Below, in pieces: positions 35,593-44,264 of a stretch of 64,000 nucleotides of DNA (position 1 is its first letter; each line of letters opens with the position of its first letter). The position numbers and the translations under genes were made by a program. The notes below the pieces were generated by a model. It searched no databases. It saw only the letters and a list, made by a program, of their open reading frames with translations, and had not been told where the DNA came from. The DNA is from Pseudomonas sp. UYIF39 (GTDB lineage: Bacteria; Pseudomonadota; Gammaproteobacteria; Pseudomonadales; Pseudomonadaceae), in the NCBI RefSeq assembly GCF_029963765.1, contig NZ_JALBYU010000022.1:45812-109811 (forward strand), read 5' to 3'.

Positions 35593-35620
35593 TGTGGGAG
35601 CGAGCTTGCTCGCTACCACA
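35593..35620. repeat. Single REP half
   Basis: CTGTGGGAGCGAGCTTGCTCGC, followed by CTACCACA; no mirror copy follows. It sits between the CcdA-TlpA gene and the small secreted protein gene on the same strand. Confidence 0.75.
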
Positions 35621-35656
35621 TTGGAGTTGTGGTGCTCACAGAAACAGTGTCAGGCC

Positions 35657-35869
35657 TCAGGCCGCCTGGTTTTCCAGCTGCTGTCCCTGCGGCGTGCGGC
35701 TGGAACCATCCTCAGCCAGTAAGGCACTACCGCCCTTCTCCCCCACCGGCGTCAGCTGGAAGCAAGTCGCGCTGCCACAGCTTTTCTGTTCAACAGCAGC
35801 GTTGGCATGGGCAGCGGCGCCAGCCGCGGAGAAGGCAATGGCAGTCAAAAAGCGGCTTACGTTGTTCAT
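35657..35869 (-). CDS. Small secreted protein with a Cys pair
   Basis: A 70-residue protein with a signal peptide (cleavage likely after AHA-NA near residue 24) and a short mature part containing KSCGSATCF, two cysteines four residues apart. GGAAG precedes the ATG. It could be a substrate or partner of the neighbouring thioredoxin-type protein. The family was not recognised, and only the context hints at a function. Confidence 0.6.
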   Translation of the reverse strand: MNNVSRFLTAIAFSAAGAAAHANAAVEQKSCGSATCFQLTPVGEKGGSALLAEDGSSRTPQGQQLENQAA

Positions 35870-35917
35870 GATGTGCTTCCTGTTTCAATTGGGATGAGCA
35901 ATGGGTTAGCGCAGGAC

Positions 35918-36181
35918 TCAGTTGTCCGAGTTGCAGCCATCAGCCAATTTGCGATAGTCCAGAACCTGGGTTTTGTTATGGGAGTCCAGGTAAGTCAGCT
36001 GGGCATCCACAACCCCACAGGAAGTTGAGGCGTCCTGTTTCAGCGACACCACTTTCTTGATGTCCAGGTGCGTGCCGTAGGTATAGGTTTTAGCGGATAC
36101 ATCGGCTTCGGCGCGGGCCGACAAGGTGCAGATGTTCAGGGCGGCAAACAGGCAAGCGGCGTAGACGGCTTTGGTGTTCAT
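35918..36181 (-). CDS. DUF2790 family periplasmic protein
   Basis: An 87-residue secreted protein with a signal peptide (AACLFAALNICTLSARA) and the DUF2790 core (YTYGTHLDIKKVVSL, CGVVDAQLTYLDSHN, DYRKLADGC). DUF2790 proteins are widespread small periplasmic proteins of pseudomonads; some are metal- or stress-regulated. It is divergent from the two-component genes across a 305-bp region with repeated GATAC elements, so it is a likely target of that system. Confidence 0.85.
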   Translation of the reverse strand: MNTKAVYAACLFAALNICTLSARAEADVSAKTYTYGTHLDIKKVVSLKQDASTSCGVVDAQLTYLDSHNKTQVLDYRKLADGCNSDN

Positions 36182-36271
36182 GGTGGTTTCCTCAAGGCTT
36201 CAATAGGTCAATCGTTGATTGGGCCGAGGCGGTTTGGTTTGCCTCGATGGAACCTATTAGAAGCTCGCGAG

Positions 36272-36414
36272 GTATCCCGTATGTGTCGGGAACAGGCGCG
36301 TGTAAATCGGTACGTATCAGAACCGGGCCGGGATACAGAGCGATACAAAAGCCCTGAAAATGAGTGTTTTTGCGTCCACGTGTATCCGCCGACATGCCAG
36401 ATACACTGCAATAC
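36272..36414. promoter_or_regulatory. Repeated GTATC/GATAC elements in the divergent promoter of the two-component system
   Basis: Two copies of one composite pattern, GTATC-N13-GATAC-N5-(G/A)ATAC, occur at 36314-36346 and 36382-36414. A degenerate third copy (GTATC-N13-GAACA) starts at 36272. The two downstream half-sites in each copy are direct repeats 10 bp apart, one helical turn, as OmpR/PhoB-type regulators prefer. I infer binding sites for the response regulator encoded at 36487. Confidence 0.6.
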
Positions 36415-36486
36415 AAAGGACTGCGGACGAGCGGGCCAAGGCTCGATAGACTGCGCGACATCCCCCATCTACAGAGGCCTGGCCAA

Positions 36487-37227
36487 ATGGAACACGTCGA
36501 TCACATTCTCATCGTGGACGATGACCGCGAGATCCGGGAACTGGTAGGCAACTACCTCAAGAAAAACGGCCTGCGCACCACCGTCGTGGCGGATGGACGA
36601 CAAATGCGCACGTTCCTGGAATCCACGCCGGTGGACCTGATCGTGCTCGACATCATGATGCCGGGCGACGATGGCCTGATGCTGTGCCGTGAGTTGCGCG
36701 CCGGCAAACACAAGGCCACGCCGGTGCTGATGCTCACCGCGCGCAACGATGAAACCGACCGCATCATCGGCCTGGAAATGGGCGCCGACGATTACTTGGT
36801 CAAGCCGTTCGCCGCCCGTGAACTGCTCGCGCGCATCAACGCCGTGTTGCGCCGCACGCGGATGCTGCCGCCCAACCTGGTGGTCACCGAAAGCGGTCGC
36901 TTGCTGGCCTTCGGGCGCTGGCGCCTGGACACCTCGGCCCGGCACTTGCTCGATGAAGACGGCACGATGGTCGCGCTCAGTGGCGCGGAATATCGGTTGC
37001 TGCGGGTGTTCCTCGATCATCCTCAGCGGGTGCTCAATCGCGATCAACTGCTGAACCTGACCCAAGGCCGCGATGCCGACCTGTTCGACCGCTCCATCGA
37101 CTTGTTGGTCAGCCGGTTGCGCCAGCGCTTGCTGGACGATGCCCGCGAACCGGCCTACATCAAAACCATGCGCAGCGAAGGCTATGTGTTTTCCCTGCCG
37201 GTGGAAGTGCTCGGGGCGCCCTTATGA
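36487..37227 (+). CDS. OmpR-family response regulator
   Basis: A 246-residue protein: receiver domain with acidic pocket D11-D13, phospho-acceptor D55 in IVLDIMMPG, the conserved Thr in MLTARN and Lys in DDYLVKPF, followed by a winged-helix DNA-binding domain (LSGAEYRLLRVFLDHP, RSIDLLVSRLRQRL, KTMRSEGYVF). It overlaps the kinase gene by 4 bp (ATGA). The ATG at 36487 is the natural receiver start. The input signal is unknown. Confidence 0.93.
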   Translation: MEHVDHILIVDDDREIRELVGNYLKKNGLRTTVVADGRQMRTFLESTPVDLIVLDIMMPGDDGLMLCRELRAGKHKATPVLMLTARNDETDRIIGLEMGADDYLVKPFAARELLARINAVLRRTRMLPPNLVVTESGRLLAFGRWRLDTSARHLLDEDGTMVALSGAEYRLLRVFLDHPQRVLNRDQLLNLTQGRDADLFDRSIDLLVSRLRQRLLDDAREPAYIKTMRSEGYVFSLPVEVLGAPL

Positions 37228-38525
37228 ATCTCTCGATGCGCTGGCCTCGCACCCTGGCCTCGCGACTGTCGCTGATCTTCCTGATCGGCTTGATTCTCGC
37301 GCAGGCGCTGTCCTTCGGCGCGCAGTACTACGAGCGATACGAAAGCACGAAGAACACCATGCTGGGCAATCTGGAAACCGACATCTCGACCTCCATCGCC
37401 ATCCTCGACCGCTTGCCGGCCGAAGAACGCATGAGCTGGCTGCAACAACTGGATCGACGTAACTACCGCTATTTGTTGAACGAAGGCTCGCCGGGCATGC
37501 CCATGAGCGATTCGCCAATCGCGATGACGTCGATCAAAGAGGCCATCGGCAAGGATTACCCGATGACGGTGACCGACATCCCCGGGCCGGATAAACATTT
37601 TCAGGTCCACCTGAAACTGGCGGACGGCAGCCCGCTGACCATCGACGTGCGACCCTCGATGGTGCCGTTGTCGCCGTGGTTACCCATCGTGTTGCTGGGG
37701 CAACTGGCACTGATGCTCATCTGCACCTGGCTGGCCGTGAGAATCGCCATCCGCCCCCTCACCCGCCTCGCCCAAGCGGTAGAGACCCTGGACCCCAACA
37801 CCCACGCGGTGCACCTGGACGAAAAAGGCCCGACCGAAGTCGCGCATGCGGCCATGGCCTTCAATTCGATGCAGGCGCGCATCGCCGCTTACCTGAAGGA
37901 GCGCATGCAACTGCTGGCGGCGATTTCCCACGACCTGCAAACCCCGATCACCCGCATGAAACTGCGCGCCGAGTTCATGGACGACTCCGCCGAGAAAGAC
38001 AAACTCTGGAATGACCTTGGCGAGATAGAACACCTGGTGCGCGAAGGCGTGGCCTACGCCCGCAGCGTGCATGGCGCCACCGAAGAAAGTCGCCGCACCA
38101 ATCTGGATTCGTTCCTCGACAGCCTGGTGTTCGACTATCAGGACATGGGCAAAGACGTGCAGCTCAGCGGTAAAAGTGACGCGGTGATCAACACCCGGCC
38201 GCACGCCTTGCGGCGGGTGCTGGTGAACCTGACGGACAATGCGCTGAAGTTCGCTGGCGCCGCCGAGTTGAAGGTGGAAGCGAAGGCTGACGGCAGTTTG
38301 TCGGTGAAGGTGATGGACCGCGGGCCAGGGATTGCCGAGGAGGAATTAGCCCAGGTGATGGAACCGTTTTATCGCGTGGAGAACTCGCGTAACCGCAGCA
38401 CCGGCGGGACCGGGTTGGGCTTGGCGATTGCGCAGCAGTTGGCGTTGGCGATCGGGGGATCGTTGACGTTGAGTAATCGTGAGGGAGGGGGGTTGTGCGC
38501 GGAGCTCAAATTACCGGCAGCATGA
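37224..38525 (+). CDS. Sensor histidine kinase
   Basis: A 433-residue inner-membrane kinase. The first helix spans residues 16-33, the periplasmic sensor about 34-150, the second helix 152-172, then a HAMP domain, the H-box AAISHDLQTPITRMK with H236, and an HATPase with N-box NLTDNALKF and G-box TGGTGLGLAIA. It resembles the EnvZ/RstB-type class. It forms an operon with the response regulator. The periplasmic domain shows no motif that fixes a ligand. Confidence 0.93.
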   Translation: MNLSMRWPRTLASRLSLIFLIGLILAQALSFGAQYYERYESTKNTMLGNLETDISTSIAILDRLPAEERMSWLQQLDRRNYRYLLNEGSPGMPMSDSPIAMTSIKEAIGKDYPMTVTDIPGPDKHFQVHLKLADGSPLTIDVRPSMVPLSPWLPIVLLGQLALMLICTWLAVRIAIRPLTRLAQAVETLDPNTHAVHLDEKGPTEVAHAAMAFNSMQARIAAYLKERMQLLAAISHDLQTPITRMKLRAEFMDDSAEKDKLWNDLGEIEHLVREGVAYARSVHGATEESRRTNLDSFLDSLVFDYQDMGKDVQLSGKSDAVINTRPHALRRVLVNLTDNALKFAGAAELKVEAKADGSLSVKVMDRGPGIAEEELAQVMEPFYRVENSRNRSTGGTGLGLAIAQQLALAIGGSLTLSNREGGGLCAELKLPAA

Positions 38526-38555
38526 TCGTTCCCGCGCTCTGCGTGGGAACGATCA
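38523..38555. terminator. Inverted repeat after the kinase gene (possible terminator, shared repeat family)
   Basis: TGATCGTTCCC pairs with GGGAACGATCA around GCGCTCTGCGT. It sits directly at the 3' end of the kinase gene and before a convergent gene. The same CCCACGCTCTGCGTGGG type of motif recurs at 41831 and 44317, so this is a repeat that may also end transcription from both sides. There is no T-tract. Confidence 0.6.
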
Positions 38556-38563
38556 GTCCAGGG

Positions 38564-38974
38564 TCAGACCGGGTAATTGGCGCGCAAGGCTTCCAGACCA
38601 CCCTGGTAGATACCGGTAAACAGCGCCACCACTTCCTCGTCACTCACACCGACAGGTGAAAACCGCCCGGACCACGTCACTCGCGCGCCCTGCCCCTGCG
38701 CTTCCACGCTGATAGTCGCCAGATAGTCAGTGGCCGGAAACGGCGCCTGCAAAATCGAATAACTGTAAGTCGTCCCTGCGTTATCAAACGCCTCCAACCG
38801 CTCAACCACCACCGCCCCGTCCGCCGTTTGCAGGCTACGTACCCGGCCGCCTTCACTCAGCTCGCTTTTCGGGATAAACGGCAGCCAGTCCGGCAGGGAG
38901 TTGAAGCCACCAATCAATTGCCAAACCTCATCGGCCGCCGCCGGGATATCAATAAACGCTGATGCAGTTGCCAT
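38564..38974 (-). CDS. SRPBCC/START-like family protein
   Basis: A 136-residue polyketide-cyclase/dehydrase-like protein (MATASAFIDIPAAADEVWQLIGG, LPDWLPFIPKSEL, RVTWSGRFSPVGV). It has a hydrophobic-pocket fold that binds unknown small molecules. AGAGAAC precedes the ATG. It is the last gene of a same-strand run: aldo/keto reductase, SDR, SRPBCC, with gaps of 2 and 27 bp, so all three are likely cotranscribed. Confidence 0.85.
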   Translation of the reverse strand: MATASAFIDIPAAADEVWQLIGGFNSLPDWLPFIPKSELSEGGRVRSLQTADGAVVVERLEAFDNAGTTYSYSILQAPFPATDYLATISVEAQGQGARVTWSGRFSPVGVSDEEVVALFTGIYQGGLEALRANYPV

Positions 38975-39001
38975 GAAATGTTCTCTCTTAATCAATAAGG
39001 T

Positions 39002-39799
39002 TCAAATCGCCATGCTGTCGACGACACCGCCGTCAACCCGCAACGCCGCACCCGTCGTGGCCGAGGACAACGGCGAGGCAATATAAGCCACCAGGTTGGC
39101 GACCTCCTCGACATCCGCCACGCGCTGGATGATCGAACTCGGCCGAGCCTTGCGCACGAAGGCGTCGGCTTCTTCCCGAACACTGCGCCCCGATTTGGCA
39201 GTGGCGTCCTTGAGCATCTGCTCCAGCCCATCGGTCAACGTCGGGCCGGGCAGGATCGCGTTGACCGTCACCCCGGTGCCCGCCAGCCGCTTGGCCAGAC
39301 CATGGGACACCGCCAGGTTGGCGCTTTTGGTCACGCCGTAGTTGAGCATGTCGGCCGGTGTTGCGACCCCGGATTCCGAGGACAGGAAAATCACCCGGCC
39401 CCAGCCCTGCTTGACCATGTCTGGCACGTAATGGCGGGACAGGCGCACGCCGGAGATCACGTTAACCTCATAAAAGCGCGTCCACTCGCTGTCCGGTGCA
39501 TCGAAGAAATCCACATCGTTGAAGATACCGAGATTGTTCACCAGGATGTCCGCCCGTGGTTCGGCGGCGAACAACAACTCGGCGCCTTCGGCCGTGCCGA
39601 GGTCTGCGGTCAGGCCACGCAGCTGCGCGTCCGGCACACTCTGGCGAATGCTCGCCAGCGCTTGTTCGACCTTGGCCGTCTCGCGGCCGATCACCACCAC
39701 CGTGGCGCCGGACTCGGCCAGCGCCTTGCTGATGCCCAGGCCAATGCCGGCAGTGCTGCCGCTGACAATGGCGAGTTTTCCACTCAGATCGATTTTCAT
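39002..39799 (-). CDS. Short-chain dehydrogenase/reductase
   Basis: A 265-residue SDR with the cofactor motif SGSTAGIGLGIS, NNLGI, catalytic Ser in LSSESG and the YGVTK motif (Tyr and Lys). GGAGG lies 6 bp before the ATG at 39799. It begins 2 bp after the aldo/keto reductase stop. The substrate is unknown. Confidence 0.92.
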   Translation of the reverse strand: MKIDLSGKLAIVSGSTAGIGLGISKALAESGATVVVIGRETAKVEQALASIRQSVPDAQLRGLTADLGTAEGAELLFAAEPRADILVNNLGIFNDVDFFDAPDSEWTRFYEVNVISGVRLSRHYVPDMVKQGWGRVIFLSSESGVATPADMLNYGVTKSANLAVSHGLAKRLAGTGVTVNAILPGPTLTDGLEQMLKDATAKSGRSVREEADAFVRKARPSSIIQRVADVEEVANLVAYIASPLSSATTGAALRVDGGVVDSMAI

Positions 39800-39801
39800 G
39801 C

Positions 39802-40818
39802 TCAACCTCCAATGATCGGCAATGGCGCACGCTCGGAAACCAGTTTCGCCTCGCGCATCGCCTGCCAGAAAGCAGCGGGAATGACGGCCGACATCGCGGC
39901 AACGTCTTCAGCAATCCGGTCCGGACGGCTGGACCCCGGAATCACCGCGGCCACCGCCGGGTTAGCCAACGAAAACTGCAACGCAGCTGCCTTGATGTCG
40001 ACACCATGCGCGGCAGCAATTCGCTTGATGTGCTCGACTTTATTGATGATCGCCGGGCTGGCTTTCTGGTACTCGAAGTGTGTGCCACCGGCCAAAATGC
40101 CCGAGCTGTAAGGACCACCGACCACGATCTCGACATTCTGCGCCAGCGCGGCATCCATCAAACGCTGCAAGGCACGATCGTGGTCGAGCAACGTGTAGCG
40201 ACCCGCCAGCAGAAAACCGTCCGGCTGGGCTTCGGTCAGATCCAGGGTCAGTTCGCACGGTTCAACCTTGTTCACGCCCAGGCCCCAGCCCTTGATCACG
40301 CCTTCTTCGCGCAAACGGGTCAACACTTTGAAAGCACCGGTGCGGGCCTGGTTGAAGTATTCCAGCCATTGATCACCGTAGAAGTCCTGGGCGATGTCAT
40401 GCACCCAGACGATGTCCAGCCGATCGGTTTGCAGGCGCTTTAGGCTGTCTTCTATGGAGCGCATCGTGGCGTCGGCGCTGTAGTCGTTGACGATCTTGTT
40501 CGGGCGACCGTGCTCGAACACTCCGCTTTTTTCGCCCAAGTCACGGGCCGCGGCGTCTTCGACTTCATCGAGAATCACTCGGCCGACTTTGCTGCTGAGC
40601 ACATAGTCGTCGCGGTTGTACTGGGCCAGCGCGGTGCCCAGTCGAATTTCCGACAGGCCCGAGCCGTAAAACGGAGCGGTGTCGAAGTAGCGCACGCCGG
40701 CATCCCAGGCGGCGTGGACGGTGGCCAGCGCCTCGTCTTCAGGAATGGCACGGAACATGTTGCCCAATGGCGCGGTACCGAAACCCAGCGCGCCGGGCAA
40801 TTTGTCTTTCAAGCTCAT
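39802..40818 (-). CDS. Aldo/keto reductase
   Basis: A 338-residue TIM-barrel oxidoreductase of the D-threo-aldose 1-dehydrogenase / pyridoxal dehydrogenase-like group: GFGTAPLGNMFRAI, WDAGVRYFDTAPFYG (catalytic Asp and Tyr), SSKVGR (Lys), VWVHD (His), and a C-terminal VIPGSSRPDRI. It is divergent from a LysR gene (40937) across 118 bp, with the SDR and SRPBCC genes behind it, forming a LysR-controlled module of unknown substrate. Confidence 0.92.
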   Translation of the reverse strand: MSLKDKLPGALGFGTAPLGNMFRAIPEDEALATVHAAWDAGVRYFDTAPFYGSGLSEIRLGTALAQYNRDDYVLSSKVGRVILDEVEDAAARDLGEKSGVFEHGRPNKIVNDYSADATMRSIEDSLKRLQTDRLDIVWVHDIAQDFYGDQWLEYFNQARTGAFKVLTRLREEGVIKGWGLGVNKVEPCELTLDLTEAQPDGFLLAGRYTLLDHDRALQRLMDAALAQNVEIVVGGPYSSGILAGGTHFEYQKASPAIINKVEHIKRIAAAHGVDIKAAALQFSLANPAVAAVIPGSSRPDRIAEDVAAMSAVIPAAFWQAMREAKLVSERAPLPIIGG

Positions 40819-40936
40819 GGGTGAATCCTCTTGAGTGTCAGGGGTCAGCTGAGGTGACCGATGAGCAGATCCTAGATTGCGCTGATCGGACCGTCCAAGA
40901 CACAATGAGCAGCACTTGAGTCCCTAGAGGTCTGAC

Positions 40937-41821
40937 ATGATCGACATCCGCCAATTGCGCTACTTCGTCGCTGTCGCCGAAGAAGAACACGTCGGTCGCG
41001 CCGCCGAACGCCTGCACATTTCCCAGTCGCCCCTGAGCCGGCAGATCGCCCAGCTCGAAGAGCGCCTGGGCCTGACCCTGTTCGAACGCAGCCAGCAACG
41101 CATTCGCCTGACCCGCGATGGCCAGACTTTCCTGGCTGAAACCCGTGCCCTGCTGACCCACGCCAGTCGCCTGGAATCCCTGGGCAAGCGCCTCGGTCGT
41201 GGTGAAGAAGGCGGCTTGTGCATCGGCTATATCGAAAACGCCATGCACGCCGGCGTCTTGCCCAATGCCTTGCGGGTGCTGCGGGTTGACCGACCGAACG
41301 TGCATGTCGCGCTGTACAACCTCAATTCCGCCGAACAACTCGAAGGCCTGCGACAGCGTAGTCTGGATATCGCACTGGTCAGCGAACCGCCCGTCGCCGA
41401 CGACCCGGACCTGCTGGGTTTTCAGGTGCTGGACGATCCAATGCTGCTGGCCCTGCCCGAGCACCATCCTTTGGCGGACCACACAACCCTGACCCCGGCA
41501 GACCTGGCCGATCAGGAATGGATCGGCGTGCAACCCCGCCAAGACGCCGCCAGCCGCGACGACTTCGTCAGCGCCTGCATCCGCGCTGGTTTCACCCCGG
41601 ACATTCGTATGGAAGCCACCGAACCTTTCACCGCATTGGGACTAGTGGCGTCGGGGCTGGGCATCGCGATGATTCAGAAAGGCTTGAGCCGCAACGCACC
41701 ACCCGGCGTGGTGCTGCGGGAAGTGCCATGGATTTCCTTCACCACGCCACTGTGGGCCGCGTGGCACCGGATCAATTTGCGACCGCTGGTGGAAACGTTC
41801 AGGAAAGTGCTGACCGAATAG
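40937..41821 (+). CDS. LysR-family transcriptional regulator
   Basis: A 294-residue protein with the LysR helix-turn-helix (MIDIRQLRYFVAVAEEEHVG, ISQSPLSRQIAQLEERLG) and an effector domain. It is divergent from the aldo/keto reductase operon, which it probably regulates. It resembles the benzoate/catechol-type branch (CatR/BenM-like start), but no aromatic pathway genes are nearby. Confidence 0.93.
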   Translation: MIDIRQLRYFVAVAEEEHVGRAAERLHISQSPLSRQIAQLEERLGLTLFERSQQRIRLTRDGQTFLAETRALLTHASRLESLGKRLGRGEEGGLCIGYIENAMHAGVLPNALRVLRVDRPNVHVALYNLNSAEQLEGLRQRSLDIALVSEPPVADDPDLLGFQVLDDPMLLALPEHHPLADHTTLTPADLADQEWIGVQPRQDAASRDDFVSACIRAGFTPDIRMEATEPFTALGLVASGLGIAMIQKGLSRNAPPGVVLREVPWISFTTPLWAAWHRINLRPLVETFRKVLTE

Positions 41822-41830
41822 GGCCCGGCC

Positions 41831-41897
41831 ACATGATCGCTCCCACGCTCTGCGTGGGAAGGCAGCCCGGAACGCTCTGTGTCCCTTTTGCGAGCTG
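41831..41897. repeat. Intergenic repeat (CTCCCACGCTCTGCGTGGGAA family) in a 328-bp gap
   Basis: A hairpin-forming repeat, CATGATCGCTCCCACGCTC and mirror, followed by a second half (GGAACGCTCTGTGTCCC). Related copies are at 38523 and 44317. The rest of the gap to 42149 holds one arm of a 42-bp direct repeat (42050-42091) and no gene that I can support. Confidence 0.65.
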
Positions 41898-42049
41898 ATC
41901 GACGACCGACAATTTAAAGGTCAGCGTGTAGTCTCGCTGACTACGCCTTTTTGCTGATTCCATTACGTCCTCCTGAAAAACGGATCAGAAGGTGTAAACC
42001 TTATTCAGGACAGAACACTCAGGATAAATAGATCCGTCCCCTAATCTCC

Positions 42050-42091
42050 ATCAGAGCGGATGGTGAAGAAGAGATCACCTGGAAAACTGCC
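42050..42091. repeat. Direct repeat flanking the repeat-lipoprotein gene, copy 1
   Basis: 42 bp, from ATCAGAGCGGATGGTGAAG to GGAAAACTGCC, identical except for one base to 44265-44306, in the same orientation. It lies just beyond the 3' end of the lipoprotein gene. Confidence 0.8.
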
Positions 42092-42149
42092 GACACCTCA
42101 AACGCCATGCTCGTTGATGAACGAACATGGCATCTGGTACCAATCCCTT

Positions 42150-44066
42150 TTAAATTCCTTGGTCTGCGCCAAAGTAGCTGAAGATATTGCCCGTCGTGAC
42201 ATTCGGCGTGACCCGAATCACAGGAATTCGCCTGCCTGTCATTTTGAGGAAGTCCCTCTGAATGTTTTTCGCCCCTTCGACACCCACCGCTCGGCTCGCG
42301 GTATTGAAGTAGATAAAAGCCTTGATCGGCAGGTTCGAAGTGTTCTGGGGCCAGGTTTTGATCATCACCTCGTTCTGTCGCCAAGCGGCAAGTTCTGCCG
42401 CAGGATTTTCTCGCGAGGTCAGGCTGAGTGCGAATGACGCCTGATCCGGACCGAAACTGCATTGATGGTGATAACGGTTTGTGCTGTTTGCCGGATACTG
42501 CTGAAAGTGTGCACGCCAGGTCGCCAGTGTATTGATACCCTGCGCAGCACACGGTCCACTGTTGCTTGGAAAATTGGACGCCGCACCGCAGCCGGCAGCC
42601 CCGCGAATCAAAGTGCCGCCATCATAAGGATATGAACACAACACCTGAAGGGGATAGCCCCCGTTGGCCGTAAAGTATTGACCCGGTTCGAGCACAAAGC
42701 CTTGGGTACGACTCCCCTGCAGCTGATTCATACCAATGCCGATCTTCATATAGCTGAACGAGACCCCGCCCAACGTGACTGCCCCAGGGCTTGGATTCCA
42801 GGCACGAAACGCCGTCGAATCATCCACTGTGCGAATCAGCACGCCGCTGCATTCATATGCAGCTTTATTACCCGGACAGGTATTGCTCGTGTTGGAATAC
42901 TGCGCATTGAGCTCATTCGCCACACGCTGTCCATCGGTCGGGGCTGTTGAACCAACGATCCTGATTTCCAACGGAGAAGACGTAATCAGACTGCCTGCGC
43001 CACCGACCTTGTAGGTGAAGGTGAGGTTGACACTGCGGTTGATGTTTTCGGTGATCCACACTTTAGGCAGGCTGAAGCTCAAGACTCCGACCGTGGATAC
43101 CGTCTGGATTGGTGCATCCCGCAGTGTCACGCCGGCCAGGCGTACACCGACGGTATCGCGGGCCGCCAGTGTCGGGTAACTCACCTGCACGGTGGCATTA
43201 GCGCCCAAGGTGTCGGCATTCAACTGACCGGCCGGCGCTTCCACGACCTTGAACACCGCTGGGCCCTGGGCAGTACCCACTACACGGATGCTTAAGGGTG
43301 GGGAGGTAATTAAGCTACCGGCACCACCTACCTTGTAGGTATAGGTCAAGGTCACCGTGCGATTGAGGTTCTCGGCAATCCACGCCTTGGGCAAGCTGAA
43401 CGTAAGTACGCCGACCGTAGATACGGTCTGAATCGGTGCATCACGCAACGCCACACCAGTCAGGCGCACGCCAACGGTATCGCGGGCCGCCAGCGTCGGG
43501 TAACGCACCTGCACCGTTGCGTTAGCGCCCAAGGTGCTGACGTTCAACTCACCGGCCGGCGCTTCCACGACCTTGAACACCGCTTGGCCCTGAGCGCCTA
43601 TCACACGGATGCTCAAGGGTGACGAGGTGATCAGATTGCCGGCGCCGCCCACCTTATAGGTGTAAGTCAAGGACACCGTACGATTGAGGTTCTCGGTAAT
43701 CCACGACTTGGGCAAGCTGAACGTAAGTACGCCGACCGTAGATACGGTCTGAATCGGTGCATCACGCAACGCCACGCCTGTCAGTCGCACACCGACGGTA
43801 TCGCGGGGCGCCAGTGTCGGATAATTCACCTGCACAGTGGCATTGGCGCCCAGGGTGTCGACATTCAACTCACCGGCTGGCGCTTCGACCACTTTGAACA
43901 CCGCGGCTTGCTGAGCAGTGAGCACTTCACTGCCGTCCTGCCCTGGCGAGGTCAGGACCGATGAGATCGTCTGGCCACCAGTCGGCGGCTCAGGGTCGGT
44001 TGGGATGCCTTGCGTCGTGCACCCGACCACCGTTAGCACCAGCAAACAGCCACTGACTCTCCACAT
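42150..44066 (-). CDS. Surface lipoprotein with three tandem repeats and a halovibrin-like C-terminal domain
   Basis: A 638-residue protein. The signal peptide ends in a lipobox (TVVGCTT). A Pro/Ser-rich linker leads to three tandem repeats of about 107-108 residues (each begins VFKVVEAPAG and ends IRV/IVG), probably beta-sandwich modules. The C-terminal 255 residues contain several Cys and blocks such as YECSGVLIRT, LGGVSFSYMKIGIGMNQ and CAAQGINTLATW. These recall the HvnA/halovibrin-like secreted proteins of pseudomonads, a resemblance drawn from memory. GGGAG lies 8 bp before the ATG. 42-bp direct repeats flank the gene. Function is unknown; export and surface display are inferred. Confidence 0.8.
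   Translation of the reverse strand: MWRVSGCLLVLTVVGCTTQGIPTDPEPPTGGQTISSVLTSPGQDGSEVLTAQQAAVFKVVEAPAGELNVDTLGANATVQVNYPTLAPRDTVGVRLTGVALRDAPIQTVSTVGVLTFSLPKSWITENLNRTVSLTYTYKVGGAGNLITSSPLSIRVIGAQGQAVFKVVEAPAGELNVSTLGANATVQVRYPTLAARDTVGVRLTGVALRDAPIQTVSTVGVLTFSLPKAWIAENLNRTVTLTYTYKVGGAGSLITSPPLSIRVVGTAQGPAVFKVVEAPAGQLNADTLGANATVQVSYPTLAARDTVGVRLAGVTLRDAPIQTVSTVGVLSFSLPKVWITENINRSVNLTFTYKVGGAGSLITSSPLEIRIVGSTAPTDGQRVANELNAQYSNTSNTCPGNKAAYECSGVLIRTVDDSTAFRAWNPSPGAVTLGGVSFSYMKIGIGMNQLQGSRTQGFVLEPGQYFTANGGYPLQVLCSYPYDGGTLIRGAAGCGAASNFPSNSGPCAAQGINTLATWRAHFQQYPANSTNRYHHQCSFGPDQASFALSLTSRENPAAELAAWRQNEVMIKTWPQNTSNLPIKAFIYFNTASRAVGVEGAKNIQRDFLKMTGRRIPVIRVTPNVTTGNIFSYFGADQGI
42948..43901 (-). repeat. 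Triple tandem repeat inside the lipoprotein gene
   Basis: Three copies of a unit of about 321-324 bp, highly similar at both DNA and protein level (GANATVQV, RDTVGVRL, APIQTVSTVGVL and YKVGGAG recur in each). Copies 1 and 2 are the closest, suggesting recent expansion or gene conversion. Confidence 0.9.
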
Positions 44067-44264
44067 ATCGCTCACTCCCGACAGTTTCCGAGTCCACCGA
44101 TACGGGCTCAGGGATAACGCTCGCGGAGATTAGGAGTGTGAAAAAAAACTGTCTACTGTCAGATATGACAGGTGGCTGAACATCCAGCATCAATGTAAGG
44201 ATGAGCAAATTACGCTACGCAGGTCGAGGAAGAAGGTGAAGAGTCGGCGAATCGCTGGATGCAT

